A stretch of 46,025 nt of DNA from JACMLD01 sp040007355. GTDB lineage: Bacteria; Bacteroidota; Bacteroidia; Chitinophagales; Chitinophagaceae. Location of the stretch: the NCBI GenBank assembly GCA_040007355.1, contig JBDTVE010000174.1, positions 1 to 46,025 of the forward strand. Reading direction: 5' to 3'. The notes beneath the pieces are model-generated. The model was not told where the DNA came from and ran no database searches. It worked only from the letters and a program-made list of their open reading frames with translations. Position 1 is the stretch's first letter, and each line of letters opens with the position of its first letter. The translations under genes and the position numbers were made by a program. Positions 8,760 through 16,105 of this stretch are shown here, piece after piece.

Positions 8760-9245
8760 TTACACAAGGTTTTCGGGACTCACCAAATAAGCTTTTAATT
8801 GCACCCGGGCCCGGAACAGGTACACTTTTACCTGGCTTTCATTTAAACCGGTAATGATGCCAATTTCTTCGTAACTATACCCCTCATAATCTTTTAACAG
8901 CACCAGGCTGCGTTGGGTTTCACTTAAAGTATCCAGTGCCCGCTCCAGCACTTTTTTAAGGTTATTGACCGGCTGGTTTACCACGCTGGTTATTTCGTTA
9001 AATGTTTCTCTCAGTTGTATCCTTTTCACTTTGCGTATATGATCAATCATCTGGTGATACGCAACGGTAAATAAATACGATTTACTTTTGGCCGCATCTA
9101 CATCCTGCCTGCTGCGCCATAATTTTTCAAAAGCCGATTGCACCACATCCCGGGCGTCTTCCTCGTGCCGCAGGTTTTTTAATATAAAGCGGTATACGTT
9201 ATCCGCATATAGCCGTACACATTCGTTGTATTCTTTCTCAGTCAT
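8760..9245 (-). CDS. ECF-type RNA polymerase sigma factor
   Basis: A 161-residue sigma-70 family protein with only regions 2 and 4, the ECF layout. Region 2 contains ARDVVQSAFEKLWRSR and SYLFTVAYHQMIDHIRK (-10 recognition and core binding). Region 4 contains the helix-turn-helix YSYEEIGIITGLNESQVKVY. It should direct transcription of its own operon and further targets. It is followed after 17 bases by the membrane anti-sigma gene and then by a beta-barrel gene, which suggests a cell-surface or envelope signal. I saw no clear TAnnTTTG box directly upstream, consistent with (but not proving) autoregulation through a different promoter sequence. Confidence 0.94.
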   Translation of the reverse strand: MTEKEYNECVRLYADNVYRFILKNLRHEEDARDVVQSAFEKLWRSRQDVDAAKSKSYLFTVAYHQMIDHIRKVKRIQLRETFNEITSVVNQPVNNLKKVLERALDTLSETQRSLVLLKDYEGYSYEEIGIITGLNESQVKVYLFRARVQLKAYLVSPENLV

Positions 9246-9444
9246 AAAACAGTCGCGATCTAATAATATGGTAATTGATTATTACATTTTTTACCTGAGC
9301 TGCCGCCAGCCGCTACTGTTCCTAAAAATCCAATCACTTCTTCTTCAAACCCAAAATTAAGTACCTGCAACCTGTCATCCGCTGCACCCTGCTGTATGTT
9401 AAACGAACGGCCCATATTAAAAGTTACACCTGCCTGGTCTTTTT

Positions 9445-9482
9445 AAAAAACAAACCCCGCCGCAGGGCAGGGTTTGTTTTTT
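9445..9482 (-). terminator. Strong bidirectional intrinsic terminator
   Basis: A perfect 13-bp inverted repeat, AAAAAACAAACCC (9445-9457) and GGGTTTGTTTTTT (9470-9482), around a GC-rich loop. It has A/T-rich arms on both strands. It lies 18 bases after the stop of the 72-residue protein gene on the minus strand. Confidence 0.88.
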
Positions 9483-9500
9483 GAATGCTATACTGTGTTG

Positions 9501-9719
9501 TTATTGCACGGCGCTAAGCAGGTGCCTGGAAACAGATTCCCATAGCATACTTCCTTCGGCAGCCCGCGCCTGCTCATCACTATTGTTATTATTTCCCGAA
9601 AAGCCCGCGGGATATTCGGCTTTTTGTGCTTTCTGTTTACCCGGTGAAGCAAATACCAGTAAACTGCCGGTAAATACCAGCAAAAGCAACATCAGGCTTA
9701 TAAAAGTTCTTGCGCTCAT
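9501..9719 (-). CDS. Small membrane protein of unknown function (72 residues)
   Basis: A 72-residue protein with an N-terminal hydrophobic segment (about 6-25, FISLMLLLLVFTGSLLVFA) followed by a lysine-rich stretch, an Asn-rich linker and a C-terminal piece GSMLWESVSRHLLSAV that looks like an amphipathic helix. I cannot name a family. It is supported as a gene by the strong terminator right after its stop and by its isolated position between two divergent or terminated units. The hydrophobic segment could be a signal peptide (FASPG cleavage) or an anchor. Confidence 0.6.
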   Translation of the reverse strand: MSARTFISLMLLLLVFTGSLLVFASPGKQKAQKAEYPAGFSGNNNNSDEQARAAEGSMLWESVSRHLLSAVQ

Positions 9720-9872
9720 ACCTGTTTAATTACAAGTTATAGGACGAAGGTATCGGCAAAATGTTACAGGCACCCAGCGGAATTGTGCGAAACCTGTATT
9801 TTCCCCGACAGAACGCCCAAAACCGCCGGCGAAATAACTGCGGGGGAAATATTACCGGCCCGCCCTTTCCAG

Positions 9873-9880
9873 TATTTTTG
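9873..9880 (+). promoter_or_regulatory. -7 box of the kbl promoter
   Basis: TATTTTTG matches TAnnTTTG exactly and lies 19 bases before the kbl ATG (9900). No clear TTTG is seen 19-21 bases upstream. The box lies inside the longest open frame, which supports the downstream ATG as the real start. Confidence 0.5.
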
Positions 9881-9899
9881 TGTTTTAAACAAAACACAT

Positions 9900-11090
9900 A
9901 TGAACCAGGCTTTTGTACAACGCATTGAAAAAGAACTGGAAGCAATAAAAACAGCCGGTCTTTTTAAAACAGAACGGGTTATCACCAGCGAACAGGGTCC
10001 GGAAATAACAGTAAACGGAAAAACGGTATTAAATTTCTGCGCCAATAATTACCTGGGGCTTTCCGCTCACCCGGTGGTTATTGAAGCGGCGCACAACGCC
10101 ATTGATACACGTGGTTATGGAATGAGCAGCGTGCGGTTTATCTGCGGCACCCAGGACATTCACAAAGCGCTGGAACAAAAGATTGCCCGGTTCCTTGGTA
10201 CGGAGGATACCATTTTATATGCTGCTGCCTTTGATGCAAACGGCGGGGTTTTTGAACCGCTTTTTAGTGAGCAGGATGCCATTATAAGCGATGCGCTGAA
10301 CCATGCATCTATCATAGACGGCATCCGCCTGTGTAAGGCACAACGTTACCGATACGAGCATAATAATATGGCCGACCTGGAGGCAAAACTTATAGAAAGC
10401 GCCGGCTGCAGGAACCGGATCATTGTAACCGACGGCTCGTTTAGTATGGACGGAACGATCGCCCAGTTGGATAAGATTTGTGATTTGGCCGACGCTTATA
10501 ACGCCATTGTGATGACCGACGAATGCCATTCGAGCGGTTTCCTGGGCAAGACGGGAAGAGGTACCCATGAATACCGTGGGGTAATGGGCCGGATTGATAT
10601 CATTACCGGAACCCTGGGGAAGGCCCTTGGGGGTGCCAGCGGTGGTTTCACCAGCGGCCGTGCAGCCATTGTTGAAATACTGCGGCAAAAGTCAAGACCT
10701 TATTTATTTTCCAACACCCTGGCCCCTTCTATTGTTGGCGCTTCCATTGCCGTTCTGGATATGTTAAGTGAAACCACGGCCTTGAGGGATACACTGGAAT
10801 ACAATACCCGGTATTTCCGCGAAAAGATGAAGGCCGCTGGTTTTGACATCAAACCGGGGGATCATCCTATTGTACCCATTATGTTATACGATGCAGTAAT
10901 TGCCCAGAACTTTGCCGCGGCACTGCTGAAAGAAGGCATCTATGTTATTGGATTCTTTTTCCCCGTGGTGGCAAAAGGTCAGGCCAGAATCAGGGTGCAG
11001 TTAAGCGCAGCGCATAAACAGGACCAGCTAGACAGCGCCATTGCAGCCTTTACAAAAGTGGGTAAACAGCTTGGCGTCATTGGCCGCTAG
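9900..11090 (+). CDS. kbl: 2-amino-3-ketobutyrate CoA ligase (glycine C-acetyltransferase)
   Basis: A 396-residue PLP enzyme of the alpha-oxoamine synthase family. It cleaves 2-amino-3-ketobutyrate with CoA to glycine and acetyl-CoA, the second step of threonine breakdown. The substrate entry segment NFCANNYLGLS (near 43), the cofactor region TDECHSSGFLGKTGRG and the PLP-binding Lys241 in TGTLGKALGGASGG match Kbl (398 residues in E. coli) better than KAS/BioF relatives. Start: the ATG at 9900 gives the family N-terminus MNQAFVQRIEKELE. A longer in-frame extension upstream is mostly promoter sequence. No threonine dehydrogenase gene is next to it in the window. It converges with ridA. Confidence 0.94.
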   Translation: MNQAFVQRIEKELEAIKTAGLFKTERVITSEQGPEITVNGKTVLNFCANNYLGLSAHPVVIEAAHNAIDTRGYGMSSVRFICGTQDIHKALEQKIARFLGTEDTILYAAAFDANGGVFEPLFSEQDAIISDALNHASIIDGIRLCKAQRYRYEHNNMADLEAKLIESAGCRNRIIVTDGSFSMDGTIAQLDKICDLADAYNAIVMTDECHSSGFLGKTGRGTHEYRGVMGRIDIITGTLGKALGGASGGFTSGRAAIVEILRQKSRPYLFSNTLAPSIVGASIAVLDMLSETTALRDTLEYNTRYFREKMKAAGFDIKPGDHPIVPIMLYDAVIAQNFAAALLKEGIYVIGFFFPVVAKGQARIRVQLSAAHKQDQLDSAIAAFTKVGKQLGVIGR

Positions 11091-11134
11091 CAATGGGGCA
11101 TATTCAAAAAGTACCCAGGACTATGAACTAAGAA

Positions 11135-11515
11135 TTATTTCCCCGCAGTCATACTTATTTCAACCTGTACGTTTTTGGGTAAGCCTTTTACGGCTACCGT
11201 TTCACGGGCAGGAAAAGCCCCCGAAAAATATTTTCCGTATACTTCGTTCACAGCCGCGAAATGGGTCATATCGCTCAAAAATATGGTTGTTTTCAACACG
11301 TGGTTAAAATCCATGCCAGCCTGGGTTAATATGGCCTCCAGGTTCTGCATTACCTGGTGGGTTTCGCCAACAATATCACCCGCATCTATATTGCCCGTAG
11401 TGGGATTAATGGCTACCTGACCCGATATAAAAAGAAGGTTGCCAAATTGTATTGCCTGGCTATAAGGGCCAATGGGAGCGGGGGCGCTACCGGTATTGAT
11501 CACTATTTTTTCCAT
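11135..11515 (-). CDS. ridA: RidA family enamine/imine deaminase
   Basis: A 126-residue protein, exactly the usual RidA length, hydrolysing reactive 2-aminoacrylate-type enamines/imines released by PLP enzymes. It has the family start MEKIVINTGSAPAPIGPYSQA, the GQVAI strand and PARETVAV, whose Arg (residue 102 or so) is the conserved catalytic arginine of active RidA. An upstream in-frame Met would add 11 residues, but the -7 box TACTTTTG lies between the two Mets, so the start at 11515 is preferred. It converges with kbl, whose product chemistry involves a PLP enzyme; a functional link is only a guess. Confidence 0.93.
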   Translation of the reverse strand: MEKIVINTGSAPAPIGPYSQAIQFGNLLFISGQVAINPTTGNIDAGDIVGETHQVMQNLEAILTQAGMDFNHVLKTTIFLSDMTHFAAVNEVYGKYFSGAFPARETVAVKGLPKNVQVEISMTAGK

Positions 11516-11518
11516 CGC

Positions 11519-11526
11519 CAAAAGTA
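11519..11526 (-). promoter_or_regulatory. -7 box of the ridA promoter (near-leaderless)
   Basis: On the minus strand TACTTTTG matches TAnnTTTG and ends 3 bases before the ridA ATG. The transcript would then begin at or next to the start codon. No -33 TTTG is seen at the expected spacing. Confidence 0.45.
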
Positions 11527-11588
11527 TATAAAATTTAAGGTTCCGCATTTTTCATTGAAATGAAGTTCCTTTGTTAAAAATACCGGTC

Positions 11589-12224
11589 ATGAAACTGGCG
11601 GTTATTGCTGATGAACCAATGAAAGAAGCGTTTCTCTCAAAACAACGCTCCAATAAGGCATCGTTTTGCTTTGTTGACACACCCCGCCATATTCCGGCAG
11701 ATACAAATATTGTATTTGATTTATTATTTGAACCAACCACGGATAGAATCTCCCTGTTAAAACAATTTTTGCCCCGGCCGGTTTTTATAAATGCCGTAAA
11801 CGATACACTGTCCGGACTGGGCCAGCCATTTATTCGTATAAACGCATGGCCCGGTTTTTTTAAAAGGGATATTACCGAAACCGTTGCATGGCCCGGCCAG
11901 GAACAGCAGGCAGAGGAAGTTTTTAACCGGCTGGGCTGGCGCTACCAGGCCGTGCCGGATATCACCGGTATGATAAGTCCAAGAATTATTGGCATGATAA
12001 TAAACGAGGCCTATCATATGCTCCAGGAGGAGATAAGCACAAAAGTTGAAATTGATATTGCCATGAAATTGGGTACCAATTATCCGTTTGGCCCGTTTGA
12101 ATGGGGCCGCCAAATTGGACTCAGCAAGGTCTATACAATGCTGAGCCGGCTGACGAAAGAAAATAAATTATATGAAATTGCAACATTGTTAGAACAGGAA
12201 TTTAAAGAAGGAGTTGGCGGTTGA
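11589..12224 (+). CDS. 3-hydroxyacyl-CoA dehydrogenase-like protein with a degenerate nucleotide-binding half
   Basis: A 211-residue protein. The C-terminal half (about 120-190) matches the 3HCDH C-terminal domain: SPRIIGMIINEAYHMLQEE, then VEIDIAMKLGTNYPFGPFEW. The N-terminal half begins like a Rossmann strand (MKLAVIAD) but lacks GxGxxG and is about 80 residues shorter than in working dehydrogenases, so NAD binding and redox activity are doubtful. It may be a non-catalytic relative with another role. The start at 11589 gives the natural beta-strand opening; an ATG six codons upstream is possible. It is divergent from ridA (75 bases between starts) and lies upstream of tsaB on the same strand. 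Confidence 0.7.
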   Translation: MKLAVIADEPMKEAFLSKQRSNKASFCFVDTPRHIPADTNIVFDLLFEPTTDRISLLKQFLPRPVFINAVNDTLSGLGQPFIRINAWPGFFKRDITETVAWPGQEQQAEEVFNRLGWRYQAVPDITGMISPRIIGMIINEAYHMLQEEISTKVEIDIAMKLGTNYPFGPFEWGRQIGLSKVYTMLSRLTKENKLYEIATLLEQEFKEGVGG

Positions 12225-12371
12225 AACCGTTGGATAGGATGGTCTTTACAATCCGCTGACTGAACCTGCATTTTTGGGGCAAGGATAAAACGCAACAGTA
12301 TTAAACTATTGAAAAAAAATACACTGTTTATCAGAAAGAACGCTTCGGCAGCACCATTCAATGAGTAAAAG

Positions 12372-13046
12372 ATGTCACTTATTTTAAATATAGATACCGC
12401 CACCGACCAGGCAAGTGTTTCACTGGCACAAAACGGAAACGTTCTGGCGGAACGACTTAATTCAAAACCCCTTGATCATGCCGCCTGGATACATGTTGCG
12501 GTTAAAGAACTGATGGACTCTTATAATAAATATGAAATAAAAGACCTGGATGCCGTGGCGGTGGTAGCAGGACCCGGTTCTTATACGGGCATACGGGTAG
12601 GCATGGCAACAGCAAAAGGCCTTTGCTATGCATTGAAGCTTCCATTGATATGCGTGAATACGCTTCAGGTAATGGCACATGCAACCAATAAAGCGCTTTC
12701 ATCATCTCTGCTTTTGTGCCCTATGCTGGATGCCCGGCGCATGGAAGTGTTTACCGCACTATACGATGCCAGCTTGCAGGAGCTGGTGGAACCATGCGCT
12801 ATGATACTTGATAAGGATTCGTTTTCGGAATGGCTGCGCAACAGCGAAATTGTTTTTTTTGGCAGTGGCAGCAATAAATGGAAAGACCTCGTGCAGCACC
12901 CCAACGCAATATTTAAAGCGTTTGTTTATTCGCCGGCGTCCATTGCCGCTATTTCGAACGATACATTTATCCAACAGAATTTTTCGGGTTTGGCCTATAG
13001 CGAACCCATCTATCTCAAAGATTTTTATTCGGCCCGGAAAGAATGA
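12372..13046 (+). CDS. tsaB: tRNA threonylcarbamoyladenosine biosynthesis protein TsaB
   Basis: A 224-residue member of the ASKHA-fold TsaB/YeaZ family, the partner of TsaD and TsaE in forming t6A37 on ANN-decoding tRNAs in the cytoplasm. It starts with the phosphate-1-like strand LILNIDTATDQASVSL and contains the signature VVAGPGSYTGIRVGMATAKGL near 65-85, the most conserved part of TsaB and the dimer contact with TsaD. Length is typical. The ATG at 12372 is placed right before the first strand. It is 147 bases after the HCDH-like gene, with an A/T-rich gap. Confidence 0.95.
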   Translation: MSLILNIDTATDQASVSLAQNGNVLAERLNSKPLDHAAWIHVAVKELMDSYNKYEIKDLDAVAVVAGPGSYTGIRVGMATAKGLCYALKLPLICVNTLQVMAHATNKALSSSLLLCPMLDARRMEVFTALYDASLQELVEPCAMILDKDSFSEWLRNSEIVFFGSGSNKWKDLVQHPNAIFKAFVYSPASIAAISNDTFIQQNFSGLAYSEPIYLKDFYSARKE

Positions 13047-13142
13047 GGATTGCTAACCGGGTTTATATAAAAAAAAATTACATGCATATGAAAAGATCAG
13101 GAGCATTCAGAATTCTTTGCTAATGCCAAAATCATATTAACT

Positions 13143-13481
13143 ATGAACACATCTTTAAACCATTTGATTGTAAGGCAACAGGAGGGAGACCCCGTAAAAA
13201 TTGATTTTTTACAGGTTAAAAAAGCTGCTGTTACGCTACGTGCCATCAACCACAAATTAAGACAGCAGATTATGCGGCTGCTGGAAGACCAGCAAAAAAT
13301 GACCGTAACGGAAATTTACGTACAGTTGCGGCTGGAGCAATCTGTTGCCTCCCAGCACCTGGCCATTTTAAGAAGGGCGGGAATCGTGGAAACATTCAGG
13401 GACGGCAAGTATATTTCCTACTCTATTAATGCAGAAAGGCTGGTTCATTTGAACAAACAAGTGCTGGGTATCATAAGTTAA
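13143..13481 (+). CDS. ArsR-family winged-helix transcriptional regulator
   Basis: A 112-residue DNA-binding protein. The ArsR winged helix spans about 28-105: RAINHKLRQQIMRLLED, the recognition helix region QSVASQHLAILRRAGIV and the wing FRDGKYISYSI. It contains no cysteine at all, so it cannot sense metals or persulfide through thiols as ArsR/SmtB, BigR or SqrR do. It lies 72 bases upstream of the metallo-beta-lactamase/rhodanese gene on the same strand, which nevertheless has its own promoter-like box, so it may regulate that gene. A 20-residue N-terminal extension precedes the fold. Confidence 0.88.
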   Translation: MNTSLNHLIVRQQEGDPVKIDFLQVKKAAVTLRAINHKLRQQIMRLLEDQQKMTVTEIYVQLRLEQSVASQHLAILRRAGIVETFRDGKYISYSINAERLVHLNKQVLGIIS

Positions 13482-13529
13482 AATGCCGGGTAAGCACCGT
13501 CCACCAGTTGCCGCGCCCTCGATTTATAG

Positions 13530-13537
13530 TAACTTTG
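13530..13537 (+). promoter_or_regulatory. -7 box of the MBL-rhodanese promoter
   Basis: TAACTTTG matches TAnnTTTG, with GTTG (13507-13510) at the -33 position after a 19-base spacer. The ATG of the downstream gene follows 16 bases later, so the leader is short. Confidence 0.5.
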
Positions 13538-13553
13538 CTGCAAATTATTGCCG

Positions 13554-14966
13554 ATGTTTATTAAGCAATTATATACCGGCTGTCTCAGTGAGGCAGCCTA
13601 TTATATTGAAAGTGAGGGAGAAGCGGCTGTTATTGATCCCCTGCGCGATACGGATGAATATATTGCCCTGGCAGCAGAACGAAATGCAAATATCAAATAC
13701 ATCTTTGAAACCCATTTTCATGCGGATTTTGTTAGCGGGCACTTGGATCTTGGTAAAAAAACAGGTGCGCCCATTATCTATGGTCCTAAAACACATACCA
13801 ACTACCCGGTGCGGGTTGCCAAAGATGGGGAAGTATTTCGGTTGGGAGCGCTCAGCCTAGAGGTGCTGCACACCCCCGGACATACACTAGAATCTACCTG
13901 TTATTTGTTAAAAGATAAAATCGGAAAAGCCCATGCGGTATTTACCGGCGATACCCTTTTTGTAGGCGATGTGGGCCGGCCCGACCTGGCACAGGAAGAC
14001 AATACATTGACAATGGATGACCTTGCCGGTATGCTATACGACAGTCTCCATCACAAGATAATGACCCTCCCGGAGGATGTGCTGGTATATCCTGCACACG
14101 GGCCCGGCAGCAGTTGTGGTAAAAATATTGGCCCGGAAACCCATAGTACCATCGGGCAGGAAAAACGGTCAAATTATGCGCTCCAGGCCAAGTCAAAAAA
14201 AGATTTTATAGCCGTGGTGACCGAAGGTCTTGTCGCTCCCCCGCAATATTTTCCGGTTAATGCCCGGATCAATAGGGAGGGATATGAAAGCCTGGATACC
14301 GTTCTCAAAAAAGCCCTGCAGCCACTGGAACTGGCTGCGTTCAAGGAAAAAATAAAAAAGGAAGATGCGATTGTATTGGATACCCGGGATTCCGCTGTTT
14401 TTGTCAACGGGTTTGTACCGGGTGCCGTAAGCATCGGGCTCGACGGACGCTTTGCCGAATGGGCGGGTATGTTATTGCCTTTTGATAAATCCATATTACT
14501 GGTAACACAACCGGGTAAGGAAGAAGAAACCGCCGTTCGCCTGGCGAGGGTGGGATTTGCTACCATGGCAGGCTTTCTGAAGGGAAGTTTTACTACCTGG
14601 CAGGCGGCGGGCGAACCAACCGACATGATAATAGAGATAGAAGCCGATGAACTGGCTATGGATCTGCCACACGACAATAAAATGCTGGTGGTGGATGTGC
14701 GCCGCGAAACTGAATTTGCCGATGGGCATATTAAAGGTGCGGTAAATATACCGTTGAGTGATATGATGGACCCCGCCAGCATAGCCGGCCTGGGTGAAAC
14801 CCGGAACATTTATGTCCATTGCGCCAGCGGCTACCGCAGCGTTATTGCCGCTTCGCTGTTAAAACGCCAGGGCATACATAACCTGCACAATATAGTGGGT
14901 GGCTGGGATACCATAAAAGAACAGACAGGCATACAAGTGGGCAAAGTGCCAAGTCTGTTAAACTAA
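13554..14966 (+). CDS. Metallo-beta-lactamase fold / double rhodanese protein (persulfide dioxygenase-like)
   Basis: A 470-residue cytoplasmic protein. The MBL domain (about 1-240) resembles ETHE1/CstB-type persulfide dioxygenases: THFHADFVSGH with His54, His56 and Asp58, HTPGHT with His106 and His110, then FTGDTLFVGDVGRPD. ETHE1 enzymes use His-x-His and a later His/Asp for one iron; here the residue after Asp58 is Phe instead of His. Two rhodanese domains follow. The first (about 265-355) has no active-site Cys. The second (about 365-465) has the loop HCASGYRS with Cys423 and is probably active. The likely role is sulfide/persulfide oxidation. Start: the ATG at 13554 follows a promoter box and matches MFIKQLYTG of the family. 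Confidence 0.87.
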   Translation: MFIKQLYTGCLSEAAYYIESEGEAAVIDPLRDTDEYIALAAERNANIKYIFETHFHADFVSGHLDLGKKTGAPIIYGPKTHTNYPVRVAKDGEVFRLGALSLEVLHTPGHTLESTCYLLKDKIGKAHAVFTGDTLFVGDVGRPDLAQEDNTLTMDDLAGMLYDSLHHKIMTLPEDVLVYPAHGPGSSCGKNIGPETHSTIGQEKRSNYALQAKSKKDFIAVVTEGLVAPPQYFPVNARINREGYESLDTVLKKALQPLELAAFKEKIKKEDAIVLDTRDSAVFVNGFVPGAVSIGLDGRFAEWAGMLLPFDKSILLVTQPGKEEETAVRLARVGFATMAGFLKGSFTTWQAAGEPTDMIIEIEADELAMDLPHDNKMLVVDVRRETEFADGHIKGAVNIPLSDMMDPASIAGLGETRNIYVHCASGYRSVIAASLLKRQGIHNLHNIVGGWDTIKEQTGIQVGKVPSLLN

Positions 14967-15120
14967 TCACAGGCAATAGCGTGATGCCGTATAATAATCC
15001 AAAAACAATATTATACTTAGAAATAGCTTGCAGTAATCACCTGCGCCCTGCCTTCACAAGGAATAACCAAACAAGCGCCAATTTAGTGCAGTAACTTTTT
15101 ACCAGATTGTATAAACAGGA

Positions 15121-16038
15121 TCAGGTTACCGGCGGAGGCGCCGGCTTTTCAGTACTTACCCATTGGGGCCGGCAGGACTCTTTCCAACTATGTTTCCAGC
15201 GACGGTGGCTCCATAAATAGTTGGAAGGACGCTGCCGAATGGCCGCTTCCACATAACGTACAAAGCGGCGGGTAATTTCCCCGTCGGGTAATTCATTTGG
15301 CGTGGTGGTAGCCAGTGTTGACGTAAAATGATAATGCCCGCGCCTGGTTTTATAAAAGTTAACAAAAACAACCGCCGTATCTTTTGCGCGCGCACCTTTT
15401 TCGGGGCCCGCCACAAAGGCGGTTGGCCGGCCAAAAAAATAAAGCCAGTACACGCTGTGCAGGTTGCCGGGGTTTTGGTCGGCCGCCAGTGCCAGCGCAT
15501 AATGCGGGTTTTGCTGTAATAATTCTGCAAATGCGGCTTTGAAACTGGTAGCAGGTATCAATATGGTTCCATGCCGCTGACGGAGCTTAAAAAAAAATTG
15601 GTTAACCACTTTGTTGCTGAAGGGCATGTATACACCCAAAAAAGGAATCTTTATATTTCTAGCAACCGTCCACTGTACCAGCTCCCAATTAAAACTATGC
15701 ATGGCATGCAACTGAATATTTTTCCCGCTTTTGTATGCCTGCTCAAGACCGCTATAGTCTCCGGTTATTCTGTGCGCGGAATCCGCAGCGCTCATGGAAA
15801 GCATTTTTATTATCTCTATAAAAGTGTCAGCAAAATTGTGGTAAAAAGCTTTTGCAATTTGTGTCTTTTCCAACGACGATTTTTCAGGAAAAGCAATGTC
15901 CAGGTTGAACATCACCACATCCCGCCGGTAACGCAGCAGGTAATAAAGCAAGCCGTACACCGCATCGCCCAAAACATACAATACCCGCAAAGGCAGTAGC
16001 GACAACAAATAGAGAAAACCATAAAAAATATAATACAT
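15121..16038 (-). CDS. LpxL/HtrB-family lipid A acyltransferase
   Basis: A 305-residue inner-membrane protein of the lysophospholipid/lipid A acyltransferase family, which adds secondary acyl chains to Kdo-lipid A precursors. One N-terminal hydrophobic segment (about 1-35) is followed by the catalytic H-x4-E motif HSFNWE (His114, Glu119). Later landmarks are AADQNPGN (usual DQ motif) and YLWSHRRWKHSW at the C-terminus, the family's WxHRRWK signature. Length matches LpxL. Bacteroidota often carry single LpxL homologues whose acyl specificity cannot be read from sequence. The gene follows nadB by 67 bases on the same strand. Two copies of ATGATGTAT lie just upstream. Confidence 0.92.
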   Translation of the reverse strand: MYYIFYGFLYLLSLLPLRVLYVLGDAVYGLLYYLLRYRRDVVMFNLDIAFPEKSSLEKTQIAKAFYHNFADTFIEIIKMLSMSAADSAHRITGDYSGLEQAYKSGKNIQLHAMHSFNWELVQWTVARNIKIPFLGVYMPFSNKVVNQFFFKLRQRHGTILIPATSFKAAFAELLQQNPHYALALAADQNPGNLHSVYWLYFFGRPTAFVAGPEKGARAKDTAVVFVNFYKTRRGHYHFTSTLATTTPNELPDGEITRRFVRYVEAAIRQRPSNYLWSHRRWKHSWKESCRPQWVSTEKPAPPPVT

Positions 16039-16105
16039 GATGTATTGGGGTTTATGATGTATACATTATACTGATTCATCAGAACGCTGTAGCATCCCGC
16101 AACGG

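Noticed and set aside
9783..9899. N-terminal extension of Kbl by 39 residues
   Set aside because: It does not resemble Kbl N-termini and contains the TATTTTTG promoter box; the ATG at 9900 gives the family start.
15423..15434. TTGGCCGGCCAA palindrome inside the LpxL-type gene, sharing its core with the palindrome upstream of mqnC
   Set aside because: It lies in coding sequence and is short; probably chance use of Pro/Ala codons.
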